64,000 nucleotides of DNA from Vibrio atypicus (GTDB taxonomy: Bacteria; Pseudomonadota; Gammaproteobacteria; Enterobacterales; Vibrionaceae). How positions within the stretch are numbered: the first letter of the stretch is position 1; each line of letters opens with the position of its first letter. This document shows positions 35,687 to 44,457 of the stretch, one piece after another. Location of the stretch: contig NZ_BLID01000001.1 in the NCBI RefSeq assembly GCF_009811315.1, forward strand, positions 620,001-684,000, written 5' to 3'. A program made the translations under genes and the position numbers. The notes under the pieces were generated by a model, which saw nothing but the letters and a program-made list of their open reading frames with translations, ran no database searches and was not told the DNA's origin.

Positions 35687-36334
35687 ATGATTGCGGTAAG
35701 AGAGCACCAACCAAGGCATAAAAACAGCCACTTTAATCGTTTTTATCATCCTCAAAAGGAAAAACACATCATTAAAGTTCTTCCTGGTGGGCTCTATTGC
35801 ACCCAAAACAAAGATGAAATCATTGCAACCGGTTTAGGCTCATGCATTGCCGCTTGCGCATGGGATGATGATGTAGGTGTGGGTGGGATGAACCATTTTT
35901 TACTGCCGTTTGATAACCCTAATCAAGTAAAGAGTTGGCAACCCAATTCACTTGTTTCAACCGCATCACGTTACGGGACACATGCCATGGAAATGTTGCT
36001 GAACTCCTTGATTGACCGCGGTGCAAGTCGAGAAAACCTTCAATTTAAATTGTTTGGTGGAGCTCAAATGTTGGGGCGTAGCTCAATGATTGGTGAAAAG
36101 AACGTGGTTTTTGTTCTGAATTACGCAGAGCAAGAACACTTAAAGATTGTTGCCCAAGACCTTGGGGGCTTAGAGCCAAGGAAAGTGATGTTTGACCCAT
36201 TAACTGGAAAAGCGTGGCTTAAGCGAATTCCATTTACCGAAGTTCATCACTTACAGCACCAAGAAGAAAAATACGCCAGTCAGTTGGATAAAGAGAGTCA
36301 TCGGAAACATGATGATGATGTGGAGCTATTCTAA
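35687..36334 (+). CDS. cheD: CheD chemoreceptor deamidase
   Basis: 215 residues, longer than the usual 160-200. Catalytic triad regions: GLGSC (Cys about 53), GGMNHFLLP (His about 70) and a Thr/Ser in between as in CheD. Deamidates receptor Gln to Glu. The C-terminal tail is charged and ends DVELF, which echoes the receptor pentapeptide. The stop shares one base with the cheB start. Confidence 0.93.
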   Translation: MIAVREHQPRHKNSHFNRFYHPQKEKHIIKVLPGGLYCTQNKDEIIATGLGSCIAACAWDDDVGVGGMNHFLLPFDNPNQVKSWQPNSLVSTASRYGTHAMEMLLNSLIDRGASRENLQFKLFGGAQMLGRSSMIGEKNVVFVLNYAEQEHLKIVAQDLGGLEPRKVMFDPLTGKAWLKRIPFTEVHHLQHQEEKYASQLDKESHRKHDDDVELF

Positions 36335-37380
36335 TGAAAAAGATCAAAGTACTTGTTGTCGATGATTCTCCTGTCTTTAGGGCATTGCTAGAACAGTTGA
36401 TCAGCTCAGATCCGGATCTTGAAGTGATCGCCACTGCTGAAGATCCTTATCAAGCACGAGAGATGATCAAATTACATAATCCTGACGTGATCACGCTAGA
36501 TGTTGAAATGCCAAAAATGAATGGGGTTCAGTTTCTTAAGAATCTAATGCGTTTACGCCCAATGCCAGTGATCATGATTTCGACGTTAACTCAGCACGGG
36601 ACGGACGCGACACTTGCGGCATTAGAGTATGGTGCTATCGACTATTTCCCCAAACCCTCGGTCGATTGTACCGCAGAGATGGTGAACTATAAGTCTCAGA
36701 TCAACGAGAAAATTAAGATAGCCGCAGGCGCAAACGTCAATCAGTCGAGGACATCAAAAAGTGAAGAGAAAGTCGGAGCGATTTCCGTTCCTGAGAAAAC
36801 CCATGTTGAATTGATCGCGATAGGTGCATCAACGGGCGGAACGGAAGCCGTCAAGCAAGTGCTGTCGGCTTTACCCGCGGGATTGCCGCCGATCATTATC
36901 ACCCAGCATATCAGTGCCATGTTCTCTGGTTCATTTGCTCAGCGCCTAGATGATAGCTCAGCGATTACCGTTAAAGAACTGGGTGTAAATCGTGCGCCTT
37001 TGGTCAATGGCTGCGCTTATTTAGCACCCGGAGATAAACATTTAGTGGTGGTAAAAAGAGGGGCTCATCTTTACTGCCAATTGGATGATAGACCAGCTGT
37101 AAATCGACATAAACCATCGGTGGATGTCATGTTTGATACGGTATCAGAAACCGTTGGTAGTAAAGCGATTGGCGTTCTTCTTACCGGTATGGGTCAGGAT
37201 GGTGCACGTGGAATGCTCGGAATGAAAGAGAAAGGCGCGAACACTATCGCCCAAGATCAAGCTTCGTCGGTGGTCTGGGGGATGCCTCGTGTCGCAGTCG
37301 AGCTTAACGCCGCTCAGTCGGTGGTGTCATTGAATAAAGTCCCAGAACAGATTTGTCATTATTTAAGTGCCAGTAAATAA
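36334..37380 (+). CDS. cheB: CheB protein-glutamate methylesterase
   Basis: 348 residues. Receiver with D56 in ITLDVEMP, a linker at about 130-155, then the esterase domain with [10 protein letters not shown] (nucleophile Ser about 166), ITQHI (His) and [11 protein letters not shown] (Asp). Activated by CheA phosphorylation, removes receptor methyl groups and may also deamidate. Confidence 0.95.
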   Translation: MKKIKVLVVDDSPVFRALLEQLISSDPDLEVIATAEDPYQAREMIKLHNPDVITLDVEMPKMNGVQFLKNLMRLRPMPVIMISTLTQHGTDATLAALEYGAIDYFPKPSVDCTAEMVNYKSQINEKIKIAAGANVNQSRTSKSEEKVGAISVPEKTHVELIAIGASTGGTEAVKQVLSALPAGLPPIIITQHISAMFSGSFAQRLDDSSAITVKELGVNRAPLVNGCAYLAPGDKHLVVVKRGAHLYCQLDDRPAVNRHKPSVDVMFDTVSETVGSKAIGVLLTGMGQDGARGMLGMKEKGANTIAQDQASSVVWGMPRVAVELNAAQSVVSLNKVPEQICHYLSASK

Positions 37381-37408
37381 CGGATGGCGGATGAGCAAGG
37401 AATGCACT

Positions 37409-38593
37409 ATGAATAAAAAACGTATTTCCATCAAACCTAGATACTTTGTCGCCGTTGTCTTTCAAGTGATACTGCTTAGTTACGCCGTTAGCCAAGCATC
37501 CACCGTAATGATGGTGATCTCGATGATTACGGCTGCTGCAATCCCTTGGTTTGTCTTTCCTCGTGGCGTTGTCCCGATTGATATAGAGCCGGAACTTGAA
37601 GAGCCGAAGGTGCATGATAAACCAGTCGAGAGCGAGTCGTTTCAATCCGCCTCTCATGAGATAGGCCCACTGTTGCAAAAAATCGCGACTCAATTACACG
37701 AACCGTTGGATCATCAACGAAGTGTGGTGGATGAGTCTGTTGAGACACTGAATGAAAGCTATTTTGAATTACAGAAACTCGCGCAAGGGCAAAGTCAGAT
37801 CACCACTGAATTGGTCGATAACTTATTGGGCCAAAATGATAGCGAGACTGACATCAGTCAAGTCTTGCCAAAAACAGAAGCTATCATCCGAAACTTTGTT
37901 GATACCTTAGTTAACGTCTCAGAGAAGAGTATTTCTGCGGTTCATAGTATTCACGATATGTCAGATAAGTTGGATGCGGTATTTAAATTGTTGGAGCAAG
38001 TGAGAGGCCTATCGGAACAGACCAATTTACTTGCTCTAAATGCGGCGATAGAAGCGGCGCGTGCTGGTGATGCCGGCCGAGGATTTGCCGTGGTGGCACA
38101 AGAGGTGCGTAACTTATCGGTGAAAGCATCGGATTTGAACAGCCAAATAGAGCAAGAGATCAACATCGCGCAAAGAACGGTACGTGAAGCCAATAAAACC
38201 GTTGGTGAAATGGCATCGATTGATATGACAGAGGCGATCGAGTCAAAAGAAAAAGTCGATGACATGCTTAGAGGTGTTCAACGCGTCAATATCTCAATTG
38301 AACATGAAGTGCAGAAAATCAGTGAGAGTGGCGAGAAACTTCATGTCCAAGTGGATAACGGTATTCGAGCACTGCAATTTGCAGACATCATTGTTCAGCA
38401 AGGGGATTACGCTAAGCAGACAGTGGCTTATTTGAATGAAATCTCTAGGGCGTGTGAACAATGGGTTGATGATGGTTTAGATAATGCGAGCTTTATACAA
38501 ACTATTGCCGACTTATCACAACAGATTCATGACCGCGAAGGCCCGGCAGCTTCTCAATCCAGTATAGAGGAAGGAGAAGTGGAGCTTTTCTAA
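37409..38593 (+). CDS. Short membrane-anchored MCP-like protein
   Basis: 394 residues from ATG at 37409 (AAGGAAT upstream). Two adjacent membrane helices (about 13-32 and 34-50) with almost no periplasmic loop, then a cytoplasmic coiled coil with the receptor hairpin tip [20 protein letters not shown] (about 203-222). No sensor domain, no HAMP. It ends EVELF, like CheD. V. cholerae cluster III has an MCP gene in the same place. It may set the cell position of the array or sense membrane state. Confidence 0.87.
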   Translation: MNKKRISIKPRYFVAVVFQVILLSYAVSQASTVMMVISMITAAAIPWFVFPRGVVPIDIEPELEEPKVHDKPVESESFQSASHEIGPLLQKIATQLHEPLDHQRSVVDESVETLNESYFELQKLAQGQSQITTELVDNLLGQNDSETDISQVLPKTEAIIRNFVDTLVNVSEKSISAVHSIHDMSDKLDAVFKLLEQVRGLSEQTNLLALNAAIEAARAGDAGRGFAVVAQEVRNLSVKASDLNSQIEQEINIAQRTVREANKTVGEMASIDMTEAIESKEKVDDMLRGVQRVNISIEHEVQKISESGEKLHVQVDNGIRALQFADIIVQQGDYAKQTVAYLNEISRACEQWVDDGLDNASFIQTIADLSQQIHDREGPAASQSSIEEGEVELF

Positions 38594-38622
38594 CGACTTA
38601 ACGCATGGCTAAGGAATCAAAT

Positions 38623-38922
38623 ATGACAGTAGAAGCACAAGTTGACTCGGGTTCTCGACACATCACTATCTTAATAGAAGGAGCATTTGGCTTTAATTTG
38701 GTACAGGACTTTCGTCGCTGTTACTCCGATAAAAGAGATTACCGATACACAATTGATTTAAGGAAGGTGGACTATATCGATAGTGCGGGCTTGGGAATGC
38801 TGCTCAATATGCACAGTTATTTAGAGCAAGACGATGGCATGATTCGCATAACGAATACCTTGCCACAGGTTCGTAAGATATTAACTATCTCCAGGTTCGA
38901 TAAGAAGTTCTCGATAGAGTAG
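38623..38922 (+). CDS. STAS-domain anti-sigma-antagonist-like protein
   Basis: 99 residues from ATG at 38623 (AAGGAA at the right distance; the ATG at 38605 has no site). Single STAS domain with the phosphorylatable motif DSAG (VDYIDSAGLGMLL, about 46-58), unlike the STAS protein at the start of the block. Likely switched by the kinase and phosphatase of the next gene, in the manner of HsbA with HsbR of Pseudomonas. Confidence 0.87.
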   Translation: MTVEAQVDSGSRHITILIEGAFGFNLVQDFRRCYSDKRDYRYTIDLRKVDYIDSAGLGMLLNMHSYLEQDDGMIRITNTLPQVRKILTISRFDKKFSIE

Positions 38923-38938
38923 AACTCAAGGAGCGGCT

Positions 38939-40636
38939 ATGCATGTAATGATAGTGGATGATCATGCGACGAATCGCGAGTTGTGTCGATTCATGCTTGG
39001 TCACCTTGCGCAGCAAGTTACGGTGTTTGAAAACGGTCAAGGTGTGGTTCAGGCAATGGAGCGTATGGAGTCGTTGCCCGATATTATCCTGCTTGATGTG
39101 ATGATGCCGATTAAAGATGGTTTTACAACAGCAAAAGAGATCCGTGAAGCGTTTCCTAAGCTTCATATTCCTATCATATTCCTGACGGTTTTAGATGATC
39201 ACGCCTCGTTTGAGCGTTGTTTGAATTACGGTGACGATTTTATTCTCAAACCGGTAGAGCGCAGTATCTTATTAGCAAAGGTACAAGCGCACTACCGTAT
39301 TGTTCGTATGCACAATGAAGTGACCACTCAACGAGACGAATTGCGTCAGTTTCACGAACAAGTGCGTTATGACTATGCGATTGCCGAGTCCATTTTTTCC
39401 AACTTAATGGAAGAGATGAGCTCTCAGGTTAAAAATATCTATGGTATCAATTACATTTCTACACCCTCGACGGTCTTTAATGGTGATCTGATTGTTGTGG
39501 CAAATCGCCCTCATGGTGGTGTTTATGTCATGATTGCAGACGCCACAGGGCATGGATTACCCGCCGCCATTTCGGCTATTCCCGCGACAAGGGCGTTTTT
39601 TTCTATGGCAGCGAAAGGGATGTCGCTTGGAGAAATTGTCACAGAAGTAAATGACGCATTAGTACGTTTCTTGCCTATGGGAATGATGCTGGCTGCTAGC
39701 GTATTTGAAATTCGAGCTAATGGATTTGAAGTTTCTTGGTGGGGAGGTGGGTTACCTGACGGTTACTTAATGAATCCGGATGGAACGATAGAGCGCCGTT
39801 TAGTTTCTCGTCATATGCCTTTAGGTGTGTTGAAGCAGCGGGAATTTGAGACTGATTTAGTACACATGAAGCTCGAACCCGATCAGCAAATCATTTGCTA
39901 TACCGACGGAGTTATAGAGGCGTGTAATCGAGATGGTGAACAGTTTGGCCCTGAGCGTTTAGAAGAAGCGCTGGCCAGTAAAAAGCCAATCATTCCAATT
40001 TTATATGAATCGGTCAGAAAGTTTGCTCATAAAACCGTGGGCGATGACCTTTCCATTTTGTCGATGAAGTTTCCAATTTCTAACTCTCATGATCCTATTT
40101 ACGGGATGAACCAGACTAATCTAAGCAAAATGCCAATGAGTTCAACGTTGAACTTTCCTGCTAGCGTATTGAAAAACATCAATATCATGATAGAGATTAG
40201 GCAGTTTTTGACGGGCATTTTATTCAATGGTGCTCATCTTGATCTCGTTTGCTCTGTTTTATCTGAGTTATTTGCCAATGCAATTGAGCATGGATTACTG
40301 GATTTAGATTCGTCGATAAAAGAGCAGTCAGATGGGTTCTTTTTATTCTATCAAATGCGTGAAGAGCGGCTGAAACAGCTCGATGAGAAAGCTTGGATAA
40401 AACTAACGATAGATTATCACCCAGATGAAGAACAATTGATCATGGTGTTGGAGCACAATGGTAAAGGTTTTGACTATCAGCACTCAGTCAATGTTGATGA
40501 TGAATCTCTTAGTTATGGGCGCGGGATCCTTCTAACACGTGAGCTCTGTCGTTCATTAGAGTATTCAAAAAAAGGCTGCTGCGTAACGGCCGTTTATGCA
40601 CTAAATGATGAGCATCACTTTCCATCGTCGGCTTAA
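38939..40636 (+). CDS. Receiver-PP2C phosphatase-HATPase kinase fusion (HsbR-like)
   Basis: 565 residues in three parts: receiver (about 1-120) with phospho-acceptor D53 in LLDVMMP; SpoIIE/RsbU-type PP2C phosphatase (about 175-380) with IADATGHGLPAA and CYTDGVIEACNRDG; and an RsbW-like HATPase (about 430-560) with SELFANAIEHG and GRGILLTREL. It can in principle both phosphorylate and dephosphorylate a STAS partner, the choice set by receiver phosphorylation, so it would link CheA output to partner switching. Confidence 0.9.
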   Translation: MHVMIVDDHATNRELCRFMLGHLAQQVTVFENGQGVVQAMERMESLPDIILLDVMMPIKDGFTTAKEIREAFPKLHIPIIFLTVLDDHASFERCLNYGDDFILKPVERSILLAKVQAHYRIVRMHNEVTTQRDELRQFHEQVRYDYAIAESIFSNLMEEMSSQVKNIYGINYISTPSTVFNGDLIVVANRPHGGVYVMIADATGHGLPAAISAIPATRAFFSMAAKGMSLGEIVTEVNDALVRFLPMGMMLAASVFEIRANGFEVSWWGGGLPDGYLMNPDGTIERRLVSRHMPLGVLKQREFETDLVHMKLEPDQQIICYTDGVIEACNRDGEQFGPERLEEALASKKPIIPILYESVRKFAHKTVGDDLSILSMKFPISNSHDPIYGMNQTNLSKMPMSSTLNFPASVLKNINIMIEIRQFLTGILFNGAHLDLVCSVLSELFANAIEHGLLDLDSSIKEQSDGFFLFYQMREERLKQLDEKAWIKLTIDYHPDEEQLIMVLEHNGKGFDYQHSVNVDDESLSYGRGILLTRELCRSLEYSKKGCCVTAVYALNDEHHFPSSA

Positions 40637-40640
40637 AAGA

Positions 40641-40653
40641 TTTACAGTGTAAA
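40641..40653. other. parS2: parS2 centromere site
   Basis: TTTACAGTGTAAA, exact match, 5 bp after the HsbR-like stop. About 15 kb right of parB2. Confidence 0.88.
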
Positions 40654-40759
40654 AAGCTTGTATAAAGTGACCTACGCTCTAATTTGTCACACTTGTGATA
40701 CAGCTAGGCGAGTAAATTGCATACACTCAAAGGTAGGTAGTTTTGTAGGCTGATTGTAC

Positions 40760-42433
40760 ATGTGGGATAAATTTGTTGCTTTATCTGAAGATAATCGAGC
40801 GGTGATTGCTAAGCTGTCACCGGAGATTACGGTTGATAAAAATTTTGAAACTCGTGGGCTGGATGAAGCGCTGGCGGCAATCGGTGCTGCGGAATTTTGT
40901 TTGTTAGATGAAAGTGTCACGCGCTTTATTAACTTAGCTAAAGAGAGCAGCGGAGAGGCCTATTCCGGTGTTGTAATCGCTGAAGTTCGTGATGCGACAG
41001 TCGAAGTAGTTCTTTCCGAACATGACATGTTAGCCAGCATGGTCGTTACCGGTGCCTACAAAGGAAAGCCACTCAAGGGGCCGCAGATTGTTCAAGCGTT
41101 GGCCCAATCTCGCGTCACTAAGGGCATCAATAAATTGGCACTTAAAAAAGTGTTGATTATGAGCCATCAACTTAAAGCTGGTGAAACCTATTCTCAACCA
41201 GTCGCAAAAGGCAAAGATCCCATTCAAGGCCAAGATGCTAAGTTTATTGCTCTGGTCGAAGACCCATCGAAGCAAGTTTTAGCGCCAAAAGAAGAGAATG
41301 GCAAAGTGGATATGCTCAATTTGGGCGAAACCATTAATGTCTCTGAAAATGACCCTTTAATGAAACGTGTACCGGCTACTAAAGGTGAACCTGGCATGAC
41401 GGTTCAAGGCCGTATTATTCCGCCGAAGCCTGGTAAAGATGCTGTCTTAAAAGAAGGGACAGGCTCTGCCGTTTCCCCTCAGAATCCCAATTTATTGATC
41501 GCGACTGTGTCGGGCATGCCGGTCATTAAGGAGCGTGGCGTTGAAGTGACGGACGCGCTTTGTTTGCCGACAATCGGTGTCGCAACTGGTCACGTTAAGT
41601 TTAAAGGCAATGTTGTCGTTCTTGGTGATATTGAATCTGATATGGTGGTGAGAGCGACTGGCAGTGTGACCGTTGGAGGCTTTATTGAATCGGCAGATGT
41701 TCAAGCGCAAGGTGACATCCAAGTAGCAAAAGGCATTATCGGACATAACGTTTCGGAAGGTGAGCCGCGCAGTTGTATCGTTAAGTCAGGCGGTACTATC
41801 AGCGCCAACTATGCTCAGTTCTGCGAACTTCAAGCTGGTGGCGATATTCATCTCAATGTTCACTGCATGAATAGCGAAGTTCGTTGCGCTCACGATCTCG
41901 TGATTGTCGATGCAGCAGAAAAGCACGGCACATTAAGTGGTGGGCACACTAAAGTGGGTGGCAAGATTACCTGCGTTGAGCTCGGTGTTGAAGGGGACAC
42001 GATTACTATGGTTGAAGCGTTTGCTCGCTTCCAAATGTATCGAGATCGCCAAACAAAGTTAAAAGAGCAATACACCCAAGCTCAAGAAGGGACCATGAAT
42101 GTGGTGCGTAAAGAGCTGGAGTTTAAGAAAACGCCGAAAGCAGAACGTACGCCAGAACAAGAGATAGAGCTGGAAAAGCTTAAACAAGAGTCCAATGCAC
42201 AACTTGAGAAAGCCAAGCTAGCCAAAGAAACTAATGAACAAGAGTTGGCGGTCGGGCTTGAAGAGAGCACGGTTGAAGTAAAAGGTAAATTGTACACGCA
42301 CGTTACGGTCCAATACGGAGATGAAAAAGTGACGACAAAGCGGACTCATGGCCCAAGCATATTCACATTCAATCAGTATGAGATAAAGCTAACCTCAATG
42401 TTTGAAGATGAGGATTTAGAACAAGAAGCTTAA
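40760..42433 (+). CDS. FapA family (DUF342) protein
   Basis: 557 residues from ATG at 40760. An N-terminal alpha/beta part, then a right-handed beta-helix (about 250-420; GHVKFKGNVVVLGDIESDMVV, DVQAQGDIQVAKGIIGH given as sample repeats), a coiled coil (about 430-500) and a C-terminal domain. FapA proteins (flagellar assembly protein A family) influence motility and polar localisation in vibrios; the place at the end of the chemosensory block fits a polar role, but it is a paralogue and its function is unproven. Confidence 0.83.
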   Translation: MWDKFVALSEDNRAVIAKLSPEITVDKNFETRGLDEALAAIGAAEFCLLDESVTRFINLAKESSGEAYSGVVIAEVRDATVEVVLSEHDMLASMVVTGAYKGKPLKGPQIVQALAQSRVTKGINKLALKKVLIMSHQLKAGETYSQPVAKGKDPIQGQDAKFIALVEDPSKQVLAPKEENGKVDMLNLGETINVSENDPLMKRVPATKGEPGMTVQGRIIPPKPGKDAVLKEGTGSAVSPQNPNLLIATVSGMPVIKERGVEVTDALCLPTIGVATGHVKFKGNVVVLGDIESDMVVRATGSVTVGGFIESADVQAQGDIQVAKGIIGHNVSEGEPRSCIVKSGGTISANYAQFCELQAGGDIHLNVHCMNSEVRCAHDLVIVDAAEKHGTLSGGHTKVGGKITCVELGVEGDTITMVEAFARFQMYRDRQTKLKEQYTQAQEGTMNVVRKELEFKKTPKAERTPEQEIELEKLKQESNAQLEKAKLAKETNEQELAVGLEESTVEVKGKLYTHVTVQYGDEKVTTKRTHGPSIFTFNQYEIKLTSMFEDEDLEQEA

Positions 42434-42705
42434 CGGCGTTGGCATGTCGTACAGCCGCGACATGCCGAGCGCGTATGTTTGTCTAACTGGCTGCGCTGAA
42501 TCTTACAGTAGGCATTTTTCAGTGCCCGTCTTGCCGCAAACCAATCTTCCGGTTTTTCCAAAATTAGATAGCCATTGAACCGTTTGACCAATTCGGTTCG
42601 ATGCTTATTAATAAATTTACTATCGAAGCCTATCTCAAAGTAATCCAATGCCTGCTCTATCGAGGTGAAGCTAGCGATTTTTTGTAGGATATCTGTTTGG
42701 CTCAT
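42430..42705 (-). CDS. NifW-like nitrogenase-stabilising family protein
   Basis: 91 residues from ATG at 42705. The N-terminal two thirds match the NifW pattern (ALDYFEIGFD, HRTELVKRFNGYL, ARRALKNAY). The C-terminal tail is basic with Cys-rich CRGCTTC at about 82-88, which could bind metal. No nitrogenase genes are near; orphan NifW-like proteins occur in many non-fixing vibrios. Role unknown. Overlaps the convergent FapA gene by 4 bp and starts 2 bp after the GNAT stop. Confidence 0.72.
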   Translation of the reverse strand: MSQTDILQKIASFTSIEQALDYFEIGFDSKFINKHRTELVKRFNGYLILEKPEDWFAARRALKNAYCKIQRSQLDKHTRSACRGCTTCQRR

Positions 42706-42707
42706 AC

Positions 42708-43151
42708 TCAACGAGCCTTTCTGATCATATGGATAAATTGAGTATCTTGAGAGGTTATCGAAAAGCCAAATCGTTGATAGAGCGAACCGACGCGGTTACC
42801 TTGCAAGTAACAGAGTTTAATGGGCAGATTCAATTGCTCAGCTTGTTGCACCACTGCGTTCATCACTTGGCTACCAATCCCTTGACCGTGGAATTCCGGC
42901 AGCAAGAAAAATCGGCCAAAGTAGAGGTGATCGCAATGGTGTTGAATCAAATAGCTGCCAACCGCCTTGCCATCTAGCTCAATGATAGTGGGTTGATCCT
43001 GCTGCCACTCTTCTTGATGGATCTGTTTTTGAATGCTCTCATCCCAACCAAAAACAGCTTTAATCGCGTCGAATTCTGCGGCTTTCTTTAGCTGGTAAAG
43101 AAAATCAAAATCGGCTTGATTGGCTGGTCGCGTAGTATAGTGATTTGGCAT
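42708..43151 (-). CDS. GNAT-family N-acetyltransferase
   Basis: 147 residues from Met at 43151 (GAGGTAGAA just upstream); the longer open frame lacks a ribosome site. Acetyl-CoA loop LPEFHGQGIGSQVM (about 89-102) and a C-terminal LYQRFGF are typical. Substrate unknown. Seven bp after the exonuclease gene on the same strand. Confidence 0.87.
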   Translation of the reverse strand: MPNHYTTRPANQADFDFLYQLKKAAEFDAIKAVFGWDESIQKQIHQEEWQQDQPTIIELDGKAVGSYLIQHHCDHLYFGRFFLLPEFHGQGIGSQVMNAVVQQAEQLNLPIKLCYLQGNRVGSLYQRFGFSITSQDTQFIHMIRKAR

Positions 43152-43158
43152 TTCTACC

Positions 43159-43767
43159 TCACTGAGAAGCAAGTAGCTTTTCGACTGCGGCTTTGCTGGT
43201 TTTGCCGATTTTTTGCATAAGAGCAAAGCTTGGTAAATCTATGCCTCGCTGCTCTAAGTCGCTCACCATAAGCATCCATAGTTTTGCCGTCATTTGTGCA
43301 TCGGCCAACGCTCGGTGAAACACACCATCATTATCTATGTTCATGTGACGAACCAAATCACCTAGCTTATGGCTTGGCGCTTGTTGGTTAAGACGTCGAG
43401 AGACTAATAATGAGCAGGCGAACTCGCCACTGTAATTGGCATTGATACGCTCAAGCTCGTCATCAAGGAAACGTTTATCGAAAGAAGCGTTATGTGCGAC
43501 GAGGTTTTCGCCTTGAATAAACTCGGCGAACTCGGCCATCACTTCTTCACAGCAAGGAGCGTGGGTGAGCATATTATTTGTGATACCGGTGTAGCTTTCA
43601 ATGAATGAACTGACTCGAAAGCCGGGATTCATGAGCTGTTGAAAGGTATCAACGACTTCGCCGTCGACGAGTTTGACTGCACCAATTTCGATTGCTCGAT
43701 CACCCATGTTTGGTGATAAGCCTGTCGTCTCGAAGTCGAGTACGATCACAGAGTTCGCAGAAGGCAT
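43159..43767 (-). CDS. DnaQ-like 3'-5' exonuclease
   Basis: 202 residues. DEDDh motifs: DFETTGL (Asp 10, Glu 12), [10 protein letters not shown] with Asp about 99, and [10 protein letters not shown] with His and Asp about 152/157. Similar to stand-alone exonucleases and the PolC/DnaQ epsilon group; not the polymerase III epsilon subunit itself, which has a C-terminal alpha-binding part of different sequence. Repair or RNA turnover are both possible. Confidence 0.9.
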   Translation of the reverse strand: MPSANSVIVLDFETTGLSPNMGDRAIEIGAVKLVDGEVVDTFQQLMNPGFRVSSFIESYTGITNNMLTHAPCCEEVMAEFAEFIQGENLVAHNASFDKRFLDDELERINANYSGEFACSLLVSRRLNQQAPSHKLGDLVRHMNIDNDGVFHRALADAQMTAKLWMLMVSDLEQRGIDLPSFALMQKIGKTSKAAVEKLLASQ

Positions 43768-43792
43768 TTATGTTCCTAGAAGTGGCTAGAGG

Positions 43793-44377
43793 CTAAAACG
43801 GGTGGTGATTAAATACGTCTTCGATCATTTCTTCAAGTGGTGTGTCACTATTATTTGCTTTTGCGTAGGTTCGTAAGCCAGAAATCTGAACTTGCACATA
43901 CCTTGCTAAAATCGCGGGATCTTTCTCTTTGCTCACTTCGCCTTCCGCTTGAGCCTCTGCGATGACGCGAGCAAACTCTTGTTCCATTCTCTGAAAACAA
44001 CGTTTTGCCTCGGCAAGCAACTCTGCTTGTTCGTCTGTTAACTCTGCAATGCTTTTCGCTAGCATACACATGCCGTTAGGAGCGTCGACTTGAGAGGTGA
44101 TCACAACTTGCTTCATAAACAGTTTTAAAGCGCTGAGTGGTGAATTTGTTTCAGCTTGGCAGTTTGCTAAATGCTCAATGCCGCTGCGAGTATAGTTATG
44201 TAGGCTCTCTTTAAATAGCCCATCTTTACTACCAAACGCCGCGTAAATACTGCCTGGTCGCATGTCGATCACATCTTGCAAATTACGCATTGATGTACCG
44301 TGAAACCCTTTTTGCCAATATAAATTAGTGGCTTTATTGATGACCTGTTCGCGGTCGAATTTTGCTGCTTTTCCCAC
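43793..44377 (-). CDS. TetR-family transcriptional regulator
   Basis: 194 residues. N-terminal helix-turn-helix (KATNLYWQKGFHGTSMRNLQ, about 15-34; then GSIYAAFGSKDGLF) and a ligand domain. It resembles the NemR/AcuR-like group with conserved Cys in the ligand domain (C74, C100, C106-type positions). Ligand and target unknown. Confidence 0.92.
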   Translation of the reverse strand: MGKAAKFDREQVINKATNLYWQKGFHGTSMRNLQDVIDMRPGSIYAAFGSKDGLFKESLHNYTRSGIEHLANCQAETNSPLSALKLFMKQVVITSQVDAPNGMCMLAKSIAELTDEQAELLAEAKRCFQRMEQEFARVIAEAQAEGEVSKEKDPAILARYVQVQISGLRTYAKANNSDTPLEEMIEDVFNHHPF

Positions 44378-44457
44378 TTTGAATCACTCTAAATATCTCT
44401 TGAACGTCAGTTCAAATTATAGAAGTGGTTCGTTGTAGGGTAAAGAGGTAAATGTGA

